DNA from: Bacteroidota bacterium
GTDB lineage: Bacteria > Bacteroidota > Bacteroidia > J057 > JADKCL01
Reading direction: 5' to 3'
NCBI GenBank assembly: GCA_016718825.1
Contig: JADKCL010000001.1
Span: forward strand, 372,001 to 436,000
Length of the DNA: 64,000 nucleotides
Program-made: the position numbers and the translations under genes
The notes under the pieces: generated by a model
The model's database searches: none
What the model was told of the DNA's origin: nothing
Seen by the model: only the letters and a program-made list of their open reading frames with translations
Shown: piece by piece, positions 9,294 through 17,056 of the stretch
Layout: each line of letters opens with the position of its first letter
Numbering within the stretch: position 1 is the stretch's first letter

Positions 9294-9862
9294 GCCGAGT
9301 TCCTTTTCTGTCGAATGCCATTCGCCGTTTGCGCCTGATTTTCGGGGGATTGCTAGCGGCAATCCTGTTGACGACGAATGCATTCGCCCAGACCAATCAA
9401 TGTCATTGCGACAGCACAGCGACTTGGGATGCCGCTTTTGAAAAGGCCAATATCATTTTCCTTGGCACCTGTATGGACATTACGCCCAATACCATCAAGG
9501 GCGGGCTCAACGTCGTTTTTCAAGTGGACAGCAGCTGGAAGCGGGCCACCGAGCACGTGACCACGGTGCATACCAACAGCCCCAATCAATGCGGCTATCC
9601 GTTCAAACGCAATGCGCGCTACATTGTCTTCGCCAACAAACGCCACCAAACCGTTGAAACCAGCGAATGCGAACCCAACCAAGCGTATGAGGACAACGGC
9701 ATCCTGACGCTGCGTCGTCTCGGCGCTGGATTTACACCCGGCCGCGAAGACAAAGCCAATGGAATGATTTTGTTGATGCTCGCGCTGGGCGTCAGCGGAC
9801 TTCTATTTTTGGGATTCGTCGTGCTGCGCAAGAAATTCAGGAAGCCAAAAGCTGTAAATTGA
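9290..9862 (+). CDS. Secreted membrane-anchored protein with TIMP/netrin (NTR)-like domain
   Basis: The protein has 190 residues. An N-terminal signal (GGLLAAILLTTNAFAQ) is followed by a cysteine-rich domain that opens with CHCDSTATWDAAFEKA, then IFLGTC, FQVDSSWKRA, NQCGYPF, ARYIVFA and SECEPN. This is the spacing of bacterial TIMP/netrin-like OB-fold domains, in which the first CxC pair and later cysteines form disulfides. A C-terminal membrane segment (MILLMLALGVSGLLFLGFVV) plus a basic tail anchors it. The GTG start at 9290 overlaps the ATPase stop (GTGA), so translation is coupled. Metalloprotease inhibition is known for animal TIMPs; the role in bacteria is unclear. Confidence 0.75.
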   Translation: MSRVPFLSNAIRRLRLIFGGLLAAILLTTNAFAQTNQCHCDSTATWDAAFEKANIIFLGTCMDITPNTIKGGLNVVFQVDSSWKRATEHVTTVHTNSPNQCGYPFKRNARYIVFANKRHQTVETSECEPNQAYEDNGILTLRRLGAGFTPGREDKANGMILLMLALGVSGLLFLGFVVLRKKFRKPKAVN

Positions 9863-9881
9863 CCGCCCAAAGACAGCGGCA

Positions 9882-10564
9882 ATGAGCGAAAATGTGATTC
9901 AAATGGAGGAGTCTTGGCGTATAGCGCTGCAAGACGAATTCGAAAAGCCCTATTTTCTGGCACTCAGGTCATTTTTGAGGCAGGAGAAGCAGGCTGGGAA
10001 AGTCATTTATCCGCCAGGGAATCTGATTTTTAATGCTTTCAATTCGACGCCGTTTGAAGCTGTGAAGGTGGTCATCATCGGGCAAGACCCTTATCATGGA
10101 CCCGGACAAGCCCACGGGCTCAGCTTTTCGGTGCCTCGGGGCGTTCAAGCTCCACCTTCGTTGGGTAATATCTACAAGGAAATTCAGCAAGACCTCGGCT
10201 TTTCCGATTCCAAGCCACGGAAATCTCGAAGTGGTCCCGTGAAGGCGTTTTGCTCCTCAATGCCATGCTCACCGTCGAGGCCAATCAGGCGGCAAGCCAC
10301 CAAAACAAGGGTTGGGAACAATTCACCGACGCGGCGATTCACCGCCTCAACGAACAACGCAGCGGCATTGTCTTCCTGCTCTGGGGCAACTACGCCAAGA
10401 AAAAAGGCGCCTTCATCGATACACAGAAACACTTGGTGCTCAACTCCTCGCATCCTTCGCCGCTTTCTGCGCATACGGGCTGGTACGGAAACCATCACTT
10501 TTCCAAAGCCAATGCCTATTTGGTCGCGCAAGGCAAAACCCCGATCGACTGGAAAATCGAATAA
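9882..10564 (+). CDS. ung: Uracil-DNA glycosylase, two frameshifts (10200-10203 and near 10230)
   Basis: Family 1 uracil-DNA glycosylase removes uracil from DNA and starts base-excision repair. The catalytic block IIGQDPYHGPGQAHGLSF is intact, with Asp69 as the water-activating residue. The uracil-binding region reads NLIFNAFNSTPF upstream and the C-terminal half has VFLLWGNYAKKKGA and the DNA-intercalation loop HPSPLSAH. Deleting one T in the TTTT run 10200-10203 gives GFPIPSHGNLE. A second shift near 10228-10231 is needed to reach WSREGVLLLNAMLTV. After these corrections the protein is about 227 residues, normal for Ung. The two shifts look like sequencing errors. The gene starts 19 bases after the TIMP-like gene and could belong to the same transcript. 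Confidence 0.9.
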
Positions 10565-10600
10565 AGGTGCTTGCAACTCCGCTCGAACGGTATTCTTGAA

Positions 10601-11695
10601 TTGAAAACTTCCATTGTGCAGATTCCGCAACTCACATTTCTGAGATTCTTGGCAGCCTTGGGGGTGGTATTTTTCCATTTCGGGCAGACGACGGCACCTT
10701 GGGACGGGCCTGCCTTCCTCCCGATTCTCCAAAATGCGGGTCTTGGCGTCGGATTCTTCTTTACACTCAGCGGATTCCTGATGGCCTGGGTCTATGCGCC
10801 ACAGCCGAAGATCGCGCTCAAACACTACGCACAGACGCGATTTGCAAGGATCTATCCGCTGTATTTGCTGAGCTTCTTGCTGGCCTTGGCGGCAGAAATG
10901 TTGATCAGGGGCACGCGTCCGCGAGGGCTGTCGATCATCCTGCAATCCCTCGGCTTGCATGCCTGGGTGCCCGGATACAGCCTCGCGCTCAACTTTCCCG
11001 GTTGGTCGGTCTCTGTCGAATTGTTTTTCTATGCCTTGTTTCCGCTGCTGCTTCATTTGTTGCGCAAGCAACATTGGGCGGTCTTGATCAGCGTTGCGGC
11101 AGCGGTTTCGGCGATCAGTTTTGTGATTTTCCTGCATATCGCTGACTGGACACGGGGAATCATAGACAATACCAACTCCGATTTCACCCTGCGATTTCCA
11201 CCCTGGCAACTGCATACATTCGTGACCGGCATGGTGGGCGGATTGCTCTATGGGCGCGGCCAACTGCGATTGCCCACCAAATGGTTGCCTGGACTACTCT
11301 TTTTGACCATGTCTGCTTTCATGGTTTCCTTGGCTTACTATGAAAATCCATTGACCGCCCACGCGGGCAACGGCGTTTTGGCGCCGCTTTACCTCATCAT
11401 CATTGTCTGCCTCGCGCAAGATCAAGGTCCGATCAGCAAGCTGCTGGCTTGGAAGCCCTTTCAATTCCTTGGCGAAATGAGTTATGCCGTTTATTTGCTC
11501 CAAGCCCCTGTTTACATCGCGCTCGAACCGATTGCACAACAGACCGGCGCGCCTGGATTGCAGGGCAAATGGTTCCATACTTACGTTGCGGTGCTACTGG
11601 TCTTTTCGGCGTTGGTTTACCAGTTTTTTGAGCGGCCGATGCGGCAGTGGTTGCGTCCCCAGCGGCCGAGTATTGCCCGAGGAGAAACCAAGTGA
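10601..11695 (+). CDS. Acyltransferase family 3 (OafA/YrhL-like) integral membrane protein
   Basis: This multispan enzyme transfers an acyl group, usually acetyl, onto surface glycans. The family start is clear: LTFLRFLAALGVVFFHF, with the conserved R of the first helix and the histidine that is catalytic in the family. It continues with GVGFFFTLSGFLMAW and ARIYPLYLLSF, and NFPGWSVSVELFFY in the middle. About ten hydrophobic segments follow. The C-terminus has FLGEMSYAVYLLQAPV and FFERPMRQWLR. No ATG lies near the start. I chose the TTG at 10601; another TTG at 10571 and a GTG at 10616 are in the same frame. It has no glycan cluster around it, so the acceptor is unknown. Confidence 0.88.
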   Translation: MKTSIVQIPQLTFLRFLAALGVVFFHFGQTTAPWDGPAFLPILQNAGLGVGFFFTLSGFLMAWVYAPQPKIALKHYAQTRFARIYPLYLLSFLLALAAEMLIRGTRPRGLSIILQSLGLHAWVPGYSLALNFPGWSVSVELFFYALFPLLLHLLRKQHWAVLISVAAAVSAISFVIFLHIADWTRGIIDNTNSDFTLRFPPWQLHTFVTGMVGGLLYGRGQLRLPTKWLPGLLFLTMSAFMVSLAYYENPLTAHAGNGVLAPLYLIIIVCLAQDQGPISKLLAWKPFQFLGEMSYAVYLLQAPVYIALEPIAQQTGAPGLQGKWFHTYVAVLLVFSALVYQFFERPMRQWLRPQRPSIARGETK

Positions 11696-11825
11696 TTCAG
11701 CGCGTGAACTAGCCCGCGTTAAAGTCGCTGTTTATTGGGCCTATACAAAACTTGCTGAAAAGTAATCTTCCACGTACTGAAGTGGCAAAGCCTTTCCGGA
11801 ATTTTTAATCATCAAATCTTTTTAC

Positions 11826-11833
11826 TAACTTTA
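11826..11833 (+). promoter_or_regulatory. Candidate -7 promoter box for the PKD lipoprotein gene
   Basis: TAACTTTA, one base from TAnnTTTG, lies 40 bases before the ATG at 11874 in an AT-rich stretch. No clear -33 element is visible. Confidence 0.35.
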
Positions 11834-11873
11834 GATCCTTCAATACATTCTTTATCAACGCATTCATCTTCCC

Positions 11874-12488
11874 ATGAAAAGAAATTATTTCCTTTTGCTG
11901 ACTATCATCCTTGGTCTTAGCGCATGCAAAAAAACGCCGGAACCTTGCTTTACCCATGTACAAACCGGAACAAGTCTGGAAGTTGCCTTTACCAATTGCA
12001 GCATTGACGCGACCACTTATGATTGGGAATTTGGCGACGGCGGCACCTCCATTGCAGAAAATCCGATCTATACCTTCTCGACCTACGGCAACCACCAAGT
12101 AACCTTGCGTGCCACTTCAAAGCAAGGCGTTTCCAGCACCTTTTCCCAAACGGTCAACCTTCGATTACCCCCTAATCTGGTTTTCACGGGTTCCTATTTC
12201 TACACCAGTTTTTGCGACACTTCCCAAAGCGTTTCCGGAACTCTCCTCGTCTCTCCCGTTCCAGGTACATCAAACCGATTCTATCTTGACAATACTAACA
12301 CGAATTACGGGGAAATCGGTCAAGATGGTACAACAATCATGATCCCACGGCAAAATACCACCTATCCTGACCTTGAACTTGAAGGGGAAGGAACTGTTGC
12401 TTTAAACGGTTCCTCTGCTTCCATCACCATTCGTTATTATTATTTATCATCTCTTAATACCACTTGTTACATGACCTATACACGTTAG
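11874..12488 (+). CDS. PKD-domain lipoprotein
   Basis: A 204-residue lipoprotein: signal MKRNYFLLLTIILGLSAC with the lipobox LSAC, so it is lipidated at Cys18. A single PKD-like domain follows (about 25-95), with the characteristic YDWEFGDGGTS and YTFSTYGNHQVTLRA. The C-terminal half, starting at LVFTGSYFYTSFCDTSQS, is a small beta-rich domain of the kind often found after PKD domains in Bacteroidota; no enzyme motif is present. It is probably exposed at the outer membrane. It stands alone, with a G-rich tract immediately after the stop. Confidence 0.8.
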   Translation: MKRNYFLLLTIILGLSACKKTPEPCFTHVQTGTSLEVAFTNCSIDATTYDWEFGDGGTSIAENPIYTFSTYGNHQVTLRATSKQGVSSTFSQTVNLRLPPNLVFTGSYFYTSFCDTSQSVSGTLLVSPVPGTSNRFYLDNTNTNYGEIGQDGTTIMIPRQNTTYPDLELEGEGTVALNGSSASITIRYYYLSSLNTTCYMTYTR

Positions 12489-12528
12489 GAGGGGGGGAAA
12501 GGGCGGGGGGGGGAGAGGGGGGGGGTAG
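12488..12528 (+). repeat. Poly-G low-complexity tract
   Basis: Directly after the PKD lipoprotein stop, the plus strand carries four runs of 3 to 9 or more G separated by one to three other bases. It could fold as a G-quadruplex on the plus strand or mRNA. It could also be a read artefact, because poly-G runs are a common sequencing error. The following 12529-12951 holds no gene I can support; only a promoter-like box at 12939 is seen. Confidence 0.6.
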
Positions 12529-12938
12529 GCGAAGATCAGGTCCTTTGAAAATCAATCTCTTTTCAATGGAACGAGCAGAATTGCCATCCAGCGATGTGTC
12601 TTCCTTCCAATATATTTGGATTCAAGCCCTCAATGCGCTAGCGCAGGATTTGGTAATTCCAACTGCAACGAGTGACCAATTTTTTGCATAGCTTTTTGTG
12701 AACTGAGTCGCTTTTTTGAGGCAAAATCGTCCGATCTTCCAAAATGTGTCTTTCGAGATCGCAATTGCAGAAGGACTCCGTTCGACGGGTTGCTCCGTCT
12801 GATTTTACGCTATTAGGGTTCGACAAGGAGGTTGTTTAGCATAGTGGGTACTTGGATGAGCGACTAAAGCTTCGAACTGTTGATGTTCTCAATTACCGCA
12901 AGGAAATCGCGCGATTCCCACAATGTGGAAATCCTCAT

Positions 12939-12946
12939 TATATTTG
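12939..12946 (+). promoter_or_regulatory. -7 promoter box TATATTTG
   Basis: TATATTTG matches the Bacteroidota consensus TAnnTTTG exactly and lies 5 bases before the ATG at 12952. This supports that ATG over the more upstream in-frame ATG at 12880. A -33 TTG was not found at the usual distance. Confidence 0.45.
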
Positions 12947-12951
12947 AATCA

Positions 12952-13605
12952 ATGTTCGCGCTTCCCATCAGGATTCAGTCACCAAGAAAATGGGCCAAAA
13001 CCACTTTGGCAGCATTGTCTATGGGGATTTTGAGCATTTGCGGAGCGAATGAGGTACAAGCACAATGGCTCGAACCGACAAGACTGCAAGTCGGCGTTTC
13101 TGGCGGATTTGGGGGCGTACACGCGTGGGGAAAACCAAGTTTTGACCTGATTTGGGGTAGATTGACTGGCCGAATTGCCCCTGGACTCAACTACATGAGC
13201 GGCGGATTGACTTACCAACTTGCCCATTTTAATCCCAAAGTCAGGCATGACCGGATTCTCATCTTGAGCTTGTATTATCACAATGACTGGCTCTTGGCCA
13301 ATAAGAAATCCAGCGAATTTCGGCGTGACCAGCATATTTGGATGCTCATGCCAGGAATTCATGTGAACCTTGACCATCGTGGCACCATTTTCCTCGAAGT
13401 CTCGGGCGGGGCGATGTACCAACACGAACGCATATTCACCCAAGACAAGCAACTCAAATCGGTGGGGGACCACTTTGCTCCCATGGGCGAAATCAGAATC
13501 GGGGGCATTTTCCTGAGCCGCAAGGAGCGCGTGCAGCAATTCCCGCATTATTTCAAGCCCAAGCCCGTCAAGAAGATTCAGAAGAAAAGGCTGCACTTCG
13601 ACTGA
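12952..13605 (+). CDS. Probable outer-membrane beta-barrel protein, unknown function
   Basis: About 217 residues from the ATG at 12952. The N-terminus is basic, then hydrophobic (TTLAALSMGILSICGANEVQA), a signal peptide ending before QWLEPT. The mature part alternates hydrophobic and polar residues with many glycines and aromatics (LQVGVSGGFGGVHAWG, IAPGLNYMSGGLTYQL, GTIFLEVSGGAMYQ), as in small 8-strand barrels. No enzyme motif is seen and I do not recognise a family. An upstream ATG at 12880 is in frame but would put a non-signal stretch before the signal. The stop TGA overlaps the ATG of the thiE-like gene (TGATG). Confidence 0.65.
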   Translation: MFALPIRIQSPRKWAKTTLAALSMGILSICGANEVQAQWLEPTRLQVGVSGGFGGVHAWGKPSFDLIWGRLTGRIAPGLNYMSGGLTYQLAHFNPKVRHDRILILSLYYHNDWLLANKKSSEFRRDQHIWMLMPGIHVNLDHRGTIFLEVSGGAMYQHERIFTQDKQLKSVGDHFAPMGEIRIGGIFLSRKERVQQFPHYFKPKPVKKIQKKRLHFD

Positions 13606-14182
13606 TGCTTGGTGCGCTTCCTTTTTCCCGCGTTGCTGTGCTGGAACCTTCGTTGACTTTCAGTCAGCCGGAAAGCCCCGGTTTTGACCGGCAAATGCGT
13701 GCTGAACTGCGCGATTGGCTGGTCAAGGTGAGCGGAAATTCAGCGGAGGTTTGTTATCCCCGCATCAAAACGATGCAGCCCAATGCGGCATGCGACATCA
13801 TGGATTTCCTTTCCTCCGAGATTTCGCTGTTGGCTCCAATTGCTTTTTCCGATGGCCATTTTCGCCGGTTGCCTTTCATCATTCATCTACTGAAACAGCA
13901 TTGCTTCCCCCAGGACCCTACTTGCAGGGGATTTCCTGTCACAGTTTGGCAGACCTTCAACGGGCGGAAGCGGCGGGTTATGACTACGCCTTTTTATCCC
14001 CTGTTTTTTCCACAGCAACGCATCCTGAAGCGCAGGCTTTGGGCTTGGACGGGTTCCGAGCGGCCATTGCGGAGGTTCGACTTCCTGTCATCGCCTTGGG
14101 TGGCGTCACGTTGGACAATGCAAATCAATGTTTGCAGGCTGGCGCTGCAGGTTGGGCGGCCATTCGCAGCTTCATGCATTGA
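13605..14182 (+). pseudogene. Thiamine-phosphate synthase-like (ThiE/TenI family) gene, several frameshifts
   Basis: The C-terminal half (about 13880-14182) is clear: GISCHSLADLQRAEAAGYDY, AFLSPVFSTATHP and VIALGGVTLDNA. These are the phosphate-binding, 'SPVF-T' and 'GG' motifs of the TIM-barrel ThiE/TenI family. The N-terminal half only makes sense if the frame is changed at least twice. CAGTFVDFQSAGKP and GFDRQMRAELRDWLVKV are joined at a CCCC run (13676-13679), then the frame returns to RKFSGGLL and HQNDAAQCGM. The ATG at 13605 overlaps the previous stop. The start segment is therefore uncertain. It may be a true pseudogene or an error-rich stretch. The adjacent ThiD-like gene supports a thiamine role, but TenI homologues without synthase activity also occur. 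Confidence 0.5.
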
Positions 14183-14293
14183 TGGTATACACTGGCAAAT
14201 GTCTCGTTTCCAAGACGGCCGCTGAATCCGCGAGGCAACCTCGCGGCAAAATCTCCTGTCTTTTCGGCAAATTCCGACTAATTTTACTGGGTT

Positions 14294-15123
14294 GTGATCG
14301 CTTTTCCCTCCAATAACAAGATGGCAGTGCTTTCCATCGCCGGCTCCGACTCCGGAGGTGGCGCTGGCATTCAGGCTGACCTCAAAACTTTTGAGGCGCA
14401 TCGCGTATTCGGGACCACGGTGATCACCGCGTTGACAGCCCAAAATACCGTAGGTGTGCAAGCGGCCTTTCCGATTCCTGCCGAAATGGTACGCGCCCAA
14501 TTACGCTCGATTCTGGATGATTTTCCGATCGCCGCCGCCAAAACAGGCATGCTTTATAACATCGAAATCATCGAGGCCGTGGCCGACGCGGTGATCGAAG
14601 GCAATTTCAAGTTGGTCGTGGACCCTGTGATTGTCTCGACCTCCGGGGATGCCTTGCTGCAACCTGATGCCTTGCAGACCCTGGTCGATCTGCTTCTTCC
14701 CGTGGCGACCATTGTCACTCCCAATTTGCAGGAAGCCGCGATTTTGACAGGAATGGAAGTCAATTCGAAGGAAAGCATGGAAGTTGCCGCCCTCCGAATC
14801 GCCAGTCTTTGTCCCGATACTTGGGTGCTGATCAAAGGCGGCCATCTCGGGGAGGGCATGGCAAGTGATTTGCTTTTCAGACTCGACCAAAAGCCGATTT
14901 GGCTGGAAGGGGAATACATTCCCACCACAGACACGCACGGGACGGGTTGCACGCTTTCGGCGGCAATCACCGCGAATCTTGCGCTCGGTTTGGCGGTTCC
15001 AGGAGGCCGTGGCCGCGGCCAAAATCTACGTCACGGGCGCCATCAGATGGCTTGGTCAGGAATTGGCATGGTCACGGATCGCTCAGGCATCATTATCAAA
15101 GTCTTCAATTTGCCCATGAATAG
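14294..15123 (+). CDS. thiD: Hydroxymethylpyrimidine/phosphomethylpyrimidine kinase ThiD (two frameshifts near 14998 and 15050-15066)
   Basis: ThiD phosphorylates HMP and HMP-phosphate in thiamine synthesis. The ribokinase-fold start is clear: VLSIAGSDSGGGAGIQADLK. It continues with GTTVITALTAQNT, the KTGML block, VVDPVIVSTSG, ILTGMEV and the anion-hole/catalytic DTHGTGCTLSAAIT. The protein breaks near 14997-14998, where one extra T makes a frame change; corrected, it reads LALGLAVQEAVAAAKIYV. A second shift between about 15047 and 15066 is needed before HGHGSLRHHYQSL and the stop at 15123. The start may be the GTG at 14294 or the ATG at 14321; the latter is shorter than usual. It follows the thiE-like gene on the same strand and is probably co-transcribed with it. 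Confidence 0.88.
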
Positions 15124-15147
15124 CGTTGAAATACCTACGTCGCCCTG

Positions 15148-15699
15148 TTGCTGCCATTTGGCTTCGTTTCGGCGCAAACAGGCAAAGAGGACTGCCGCAT
15201 GACGGCTGATCAGATTTTGCCGATCATCGACCGGTACAATCCATTTTTTACGGACCATACCTGGGAAGATGAAACGAAAACGGAAACGGGACGGTTGGAT
15301 CCCGCTCGCGTCATCGTAATCAAGCAAAAGGCCTGCCTTCGCCACCACGTGCTGTTTGCCATGCACGTCGATCCCAGCGAAATCGAAGACAACGACCGCT
15401 TCTGGATTTCGGAGATGTTGGTCATGCTCAAACGCGTCTATTTCAACGATCCCACCTACCCTGAATACAAGAAAAACTTCGAGAAAGAATACATCCGGCA
15501 ATTTTTGGCCGCCGGCTTAAACAGCACATTCACCTTTCCGGTCAATGACCGCACCTTCATCTGCCGCATCGACAAAGGCGATTGGGGAGCAAAAGTGAAA
15601 CTCGAATCCGTGCGGTTCATTCTCAAGGAAAAAGTGCATCAACCCGGCATTGCAAGGGAAAAGGATGACGGTTGGTACATCAACAAAAAAGCACAATAA
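15148..15699 (+). CDS. Secreted protein of unknown function
   Basis: About 183 residues. The N-terminus is cut short by a frame stop at 15127. The in-frame upstream stretch YVALLLPFGFVSAQ looks like the hydrophobic core of a signal peptide, so the real start is probably upstream (perhaps the ATG at 15116, overlapping the ThiD stop) with a one-base shift in between. The mature part contains the modest motifs RYNPFFTDHTW, RVYFNDPTYPEY and WGAKVKLESVRFIL. I do not recognise a family. It precedes a small membrane protein whose ATG lies 2 bases after its stop. Confidence 0.6.
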   Translation: MLPFGFVSAQTGKEDCRMTADQILPIIDRYNPFFTDHTWEDETKTETGRLDPARVIVIKQKACLRHHVLFAMHVDPSEIEDNDRFWISEMLVMLKRVYFNDPTYPEYKKNFEKEYIRQFLAAGLNSTFTFPVNDRTFICRIDKGDWGAKVKLESVRFILKEKVHQPGIAREKDDGWYINKKAQ

Positions 15700-15701
15700 T
15701 C

Positions 15702-15950
15702 ATGGACAGGCAACTTTGGATGGTGATTTGCGGGGTAGCAGCGTTGGTGTTGTATTCCTTGTCGTGGATTTTTAAACTTCTAGAATGGCCGGGATCAAAC
15801 TATGTACGCATTTCGGCATTGATTCCCTTCCTGATCGGCGGATCGATTTGGCTCTATGACTGGTCCCGTAAACGCAAGGCGCAGGGACGCCACAAGAAGC
15901 CCACAACTGGTTGGGAAGACATTTTGGACGAGGAGGAAGAGAATTCCTAA
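15702..15950 (+). CDS. Small two-span membrane protein
   Basis: 82 residues from the ATG at 15702, two bases after the preceding stop. Two hydrophobic segments are visible (WMVICGVAALVLYSLSWIF and ISALIPFLIGGSIWLY), joined by the loop KLLEWPGSN, followed by a basic stretch and an acidic tail (DEEEENS). The loop pattern 'K-L-E-WPG' recalls the start of the gliding-motility protein GldL, but the protein is too short and no other Gld gene is near, so this is not claimed. It is probably co-transcribed with the upstream secreted protein. Confidence 0.55.
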   Translation: MDRQLWMVICGVAALVLYSLSWIFKLLEWPGSNYVRISALIPFLIGGSIWLYDWSRKRKAQGRHKKPTTGWEDILDEEEENS

Positions 15951-15975
15951 GCCGTGAACATCAGTTCAGTAGGCA

Positions 15976-17056
15976 TCAATCAAAATCGGTCGTGAGCTTG
16001 AAGCGCAAAACCCTGCGGTTGCCAGCATCCGCCACATAAACGATTTGATTATAGTAGGCTACCGCTGATGGTTGGTTGAACTGTGAAAGTCCGACCCCGC
16101 GACCACCAAAAGAAACCCGGATGTTTTTGGTATCGGTGCTGCCAGCAGGTGCCTTGACACCTTCGAGGCCGGTGTTGGTGTCCTTCGGCCTTGGTAGTGT
16201 CCCCCGTTGGGAGCTGCTCCACCGAATAATCCGTGCCGCCATCGCTGGCAATCACATTAATGTATTGCACCTTCAGTTGCGCCGTGGTCGACATCGACGT
16301 GTAAATGAAGTCCTGCTCGATGCTCACAAACGGAGATTGCGGTGGCTGAACCTTGGTGGTAATGCCTACGGGCGTTTCGAAGTAGTCATTCAGAATCCCC
16401 AAGCTGGTATTGACGGAAACCGTGGAGATAAAATCGTCTTCATTCGAAAAGCGCACCACGGCATTGTCGGGACCAAAAACGGGTGAGGTCGCATTGCCAC
16501 TGCGGGTGATGAAATAGCTGTTGTCGGCTTTGAGGCCGATGCCATTCAGCGAGACCATGTCATCAGTTCCCGGCGCAAATGTGCTTTTGTAATAAAACGG
16601 ATGGAGCGTCTTGCGAATGATTTCGCCGTTATTGAGCCCATATCCGCCGGAATTGTCGAGATGGATGCGGTAAATCGCCGGCAAGGTCGTGTTCAGGGTG
16701 TCAAAAGTGCCCAATGCTACAAGTTCGAGGGAACGGTCCTGCACCAAGGCATGTACGCCCGGCACATTCATGCGGCCCAAAACATTCCCGGATTGGTCAA
16801 AGCAGACGATTTCTTCCGCAACATCATCGGCCACATAAATCAGCTCGTCAAAGCCGATCGCAATGTCCACGGGATGCTGAAATCCGCTCCAAACAGGCTG
16901 AATCGGCACATAGGCCACCTGCTTGTCGCTGTAAATGGGCACGTCGATGAATTCCGGATCGAGTTTCTTGCCAAAAAATCCCTCGCAGCCGCTGGAAACC
17001 AGCGCCATCAACAAGGCAGCCAACATCAGCCGATCAATTTGCAGGTGCTTCTTCAT
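15976..17056 (-). CDS. Propeller (NHL/6-bladed type) lipoprotein, frameshift near 16183-16192
   Basis: A lipoprotein: signal MLAALLMALVSSGC with lipobox SSGC. The mature part has propeller-like blades: HPVDIAIGFDELIYVADDV with GNVLGRMNVPG, and at the end NQPSAVAYYNQIVYVADAGN with RRVLRF. Such 'P-DIA-D--IYVAD' repeats are typical of NHL or six-bladed propellers that bind ligands at the cell surface. The frame changes near 16183-16192; after removal of one base TKA continues as KDTNTGLEGVKAPAG to the TGA at 15976-15978. It is last of a six-gene minus-strand set. Its ATG at 17056 lies inside the preceding barrel gene by 23 bases. Confidence 0.75.

Noticed and set aside
12464..12691. A small open frame running through the poly-G tract.
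   Set aside because: It is low complexity, has no start signal and no known family.
15702..15950. Calling the small membrane protein GldL.
   Set aside because: Too short, and no other gliding-motility genes are nearby.
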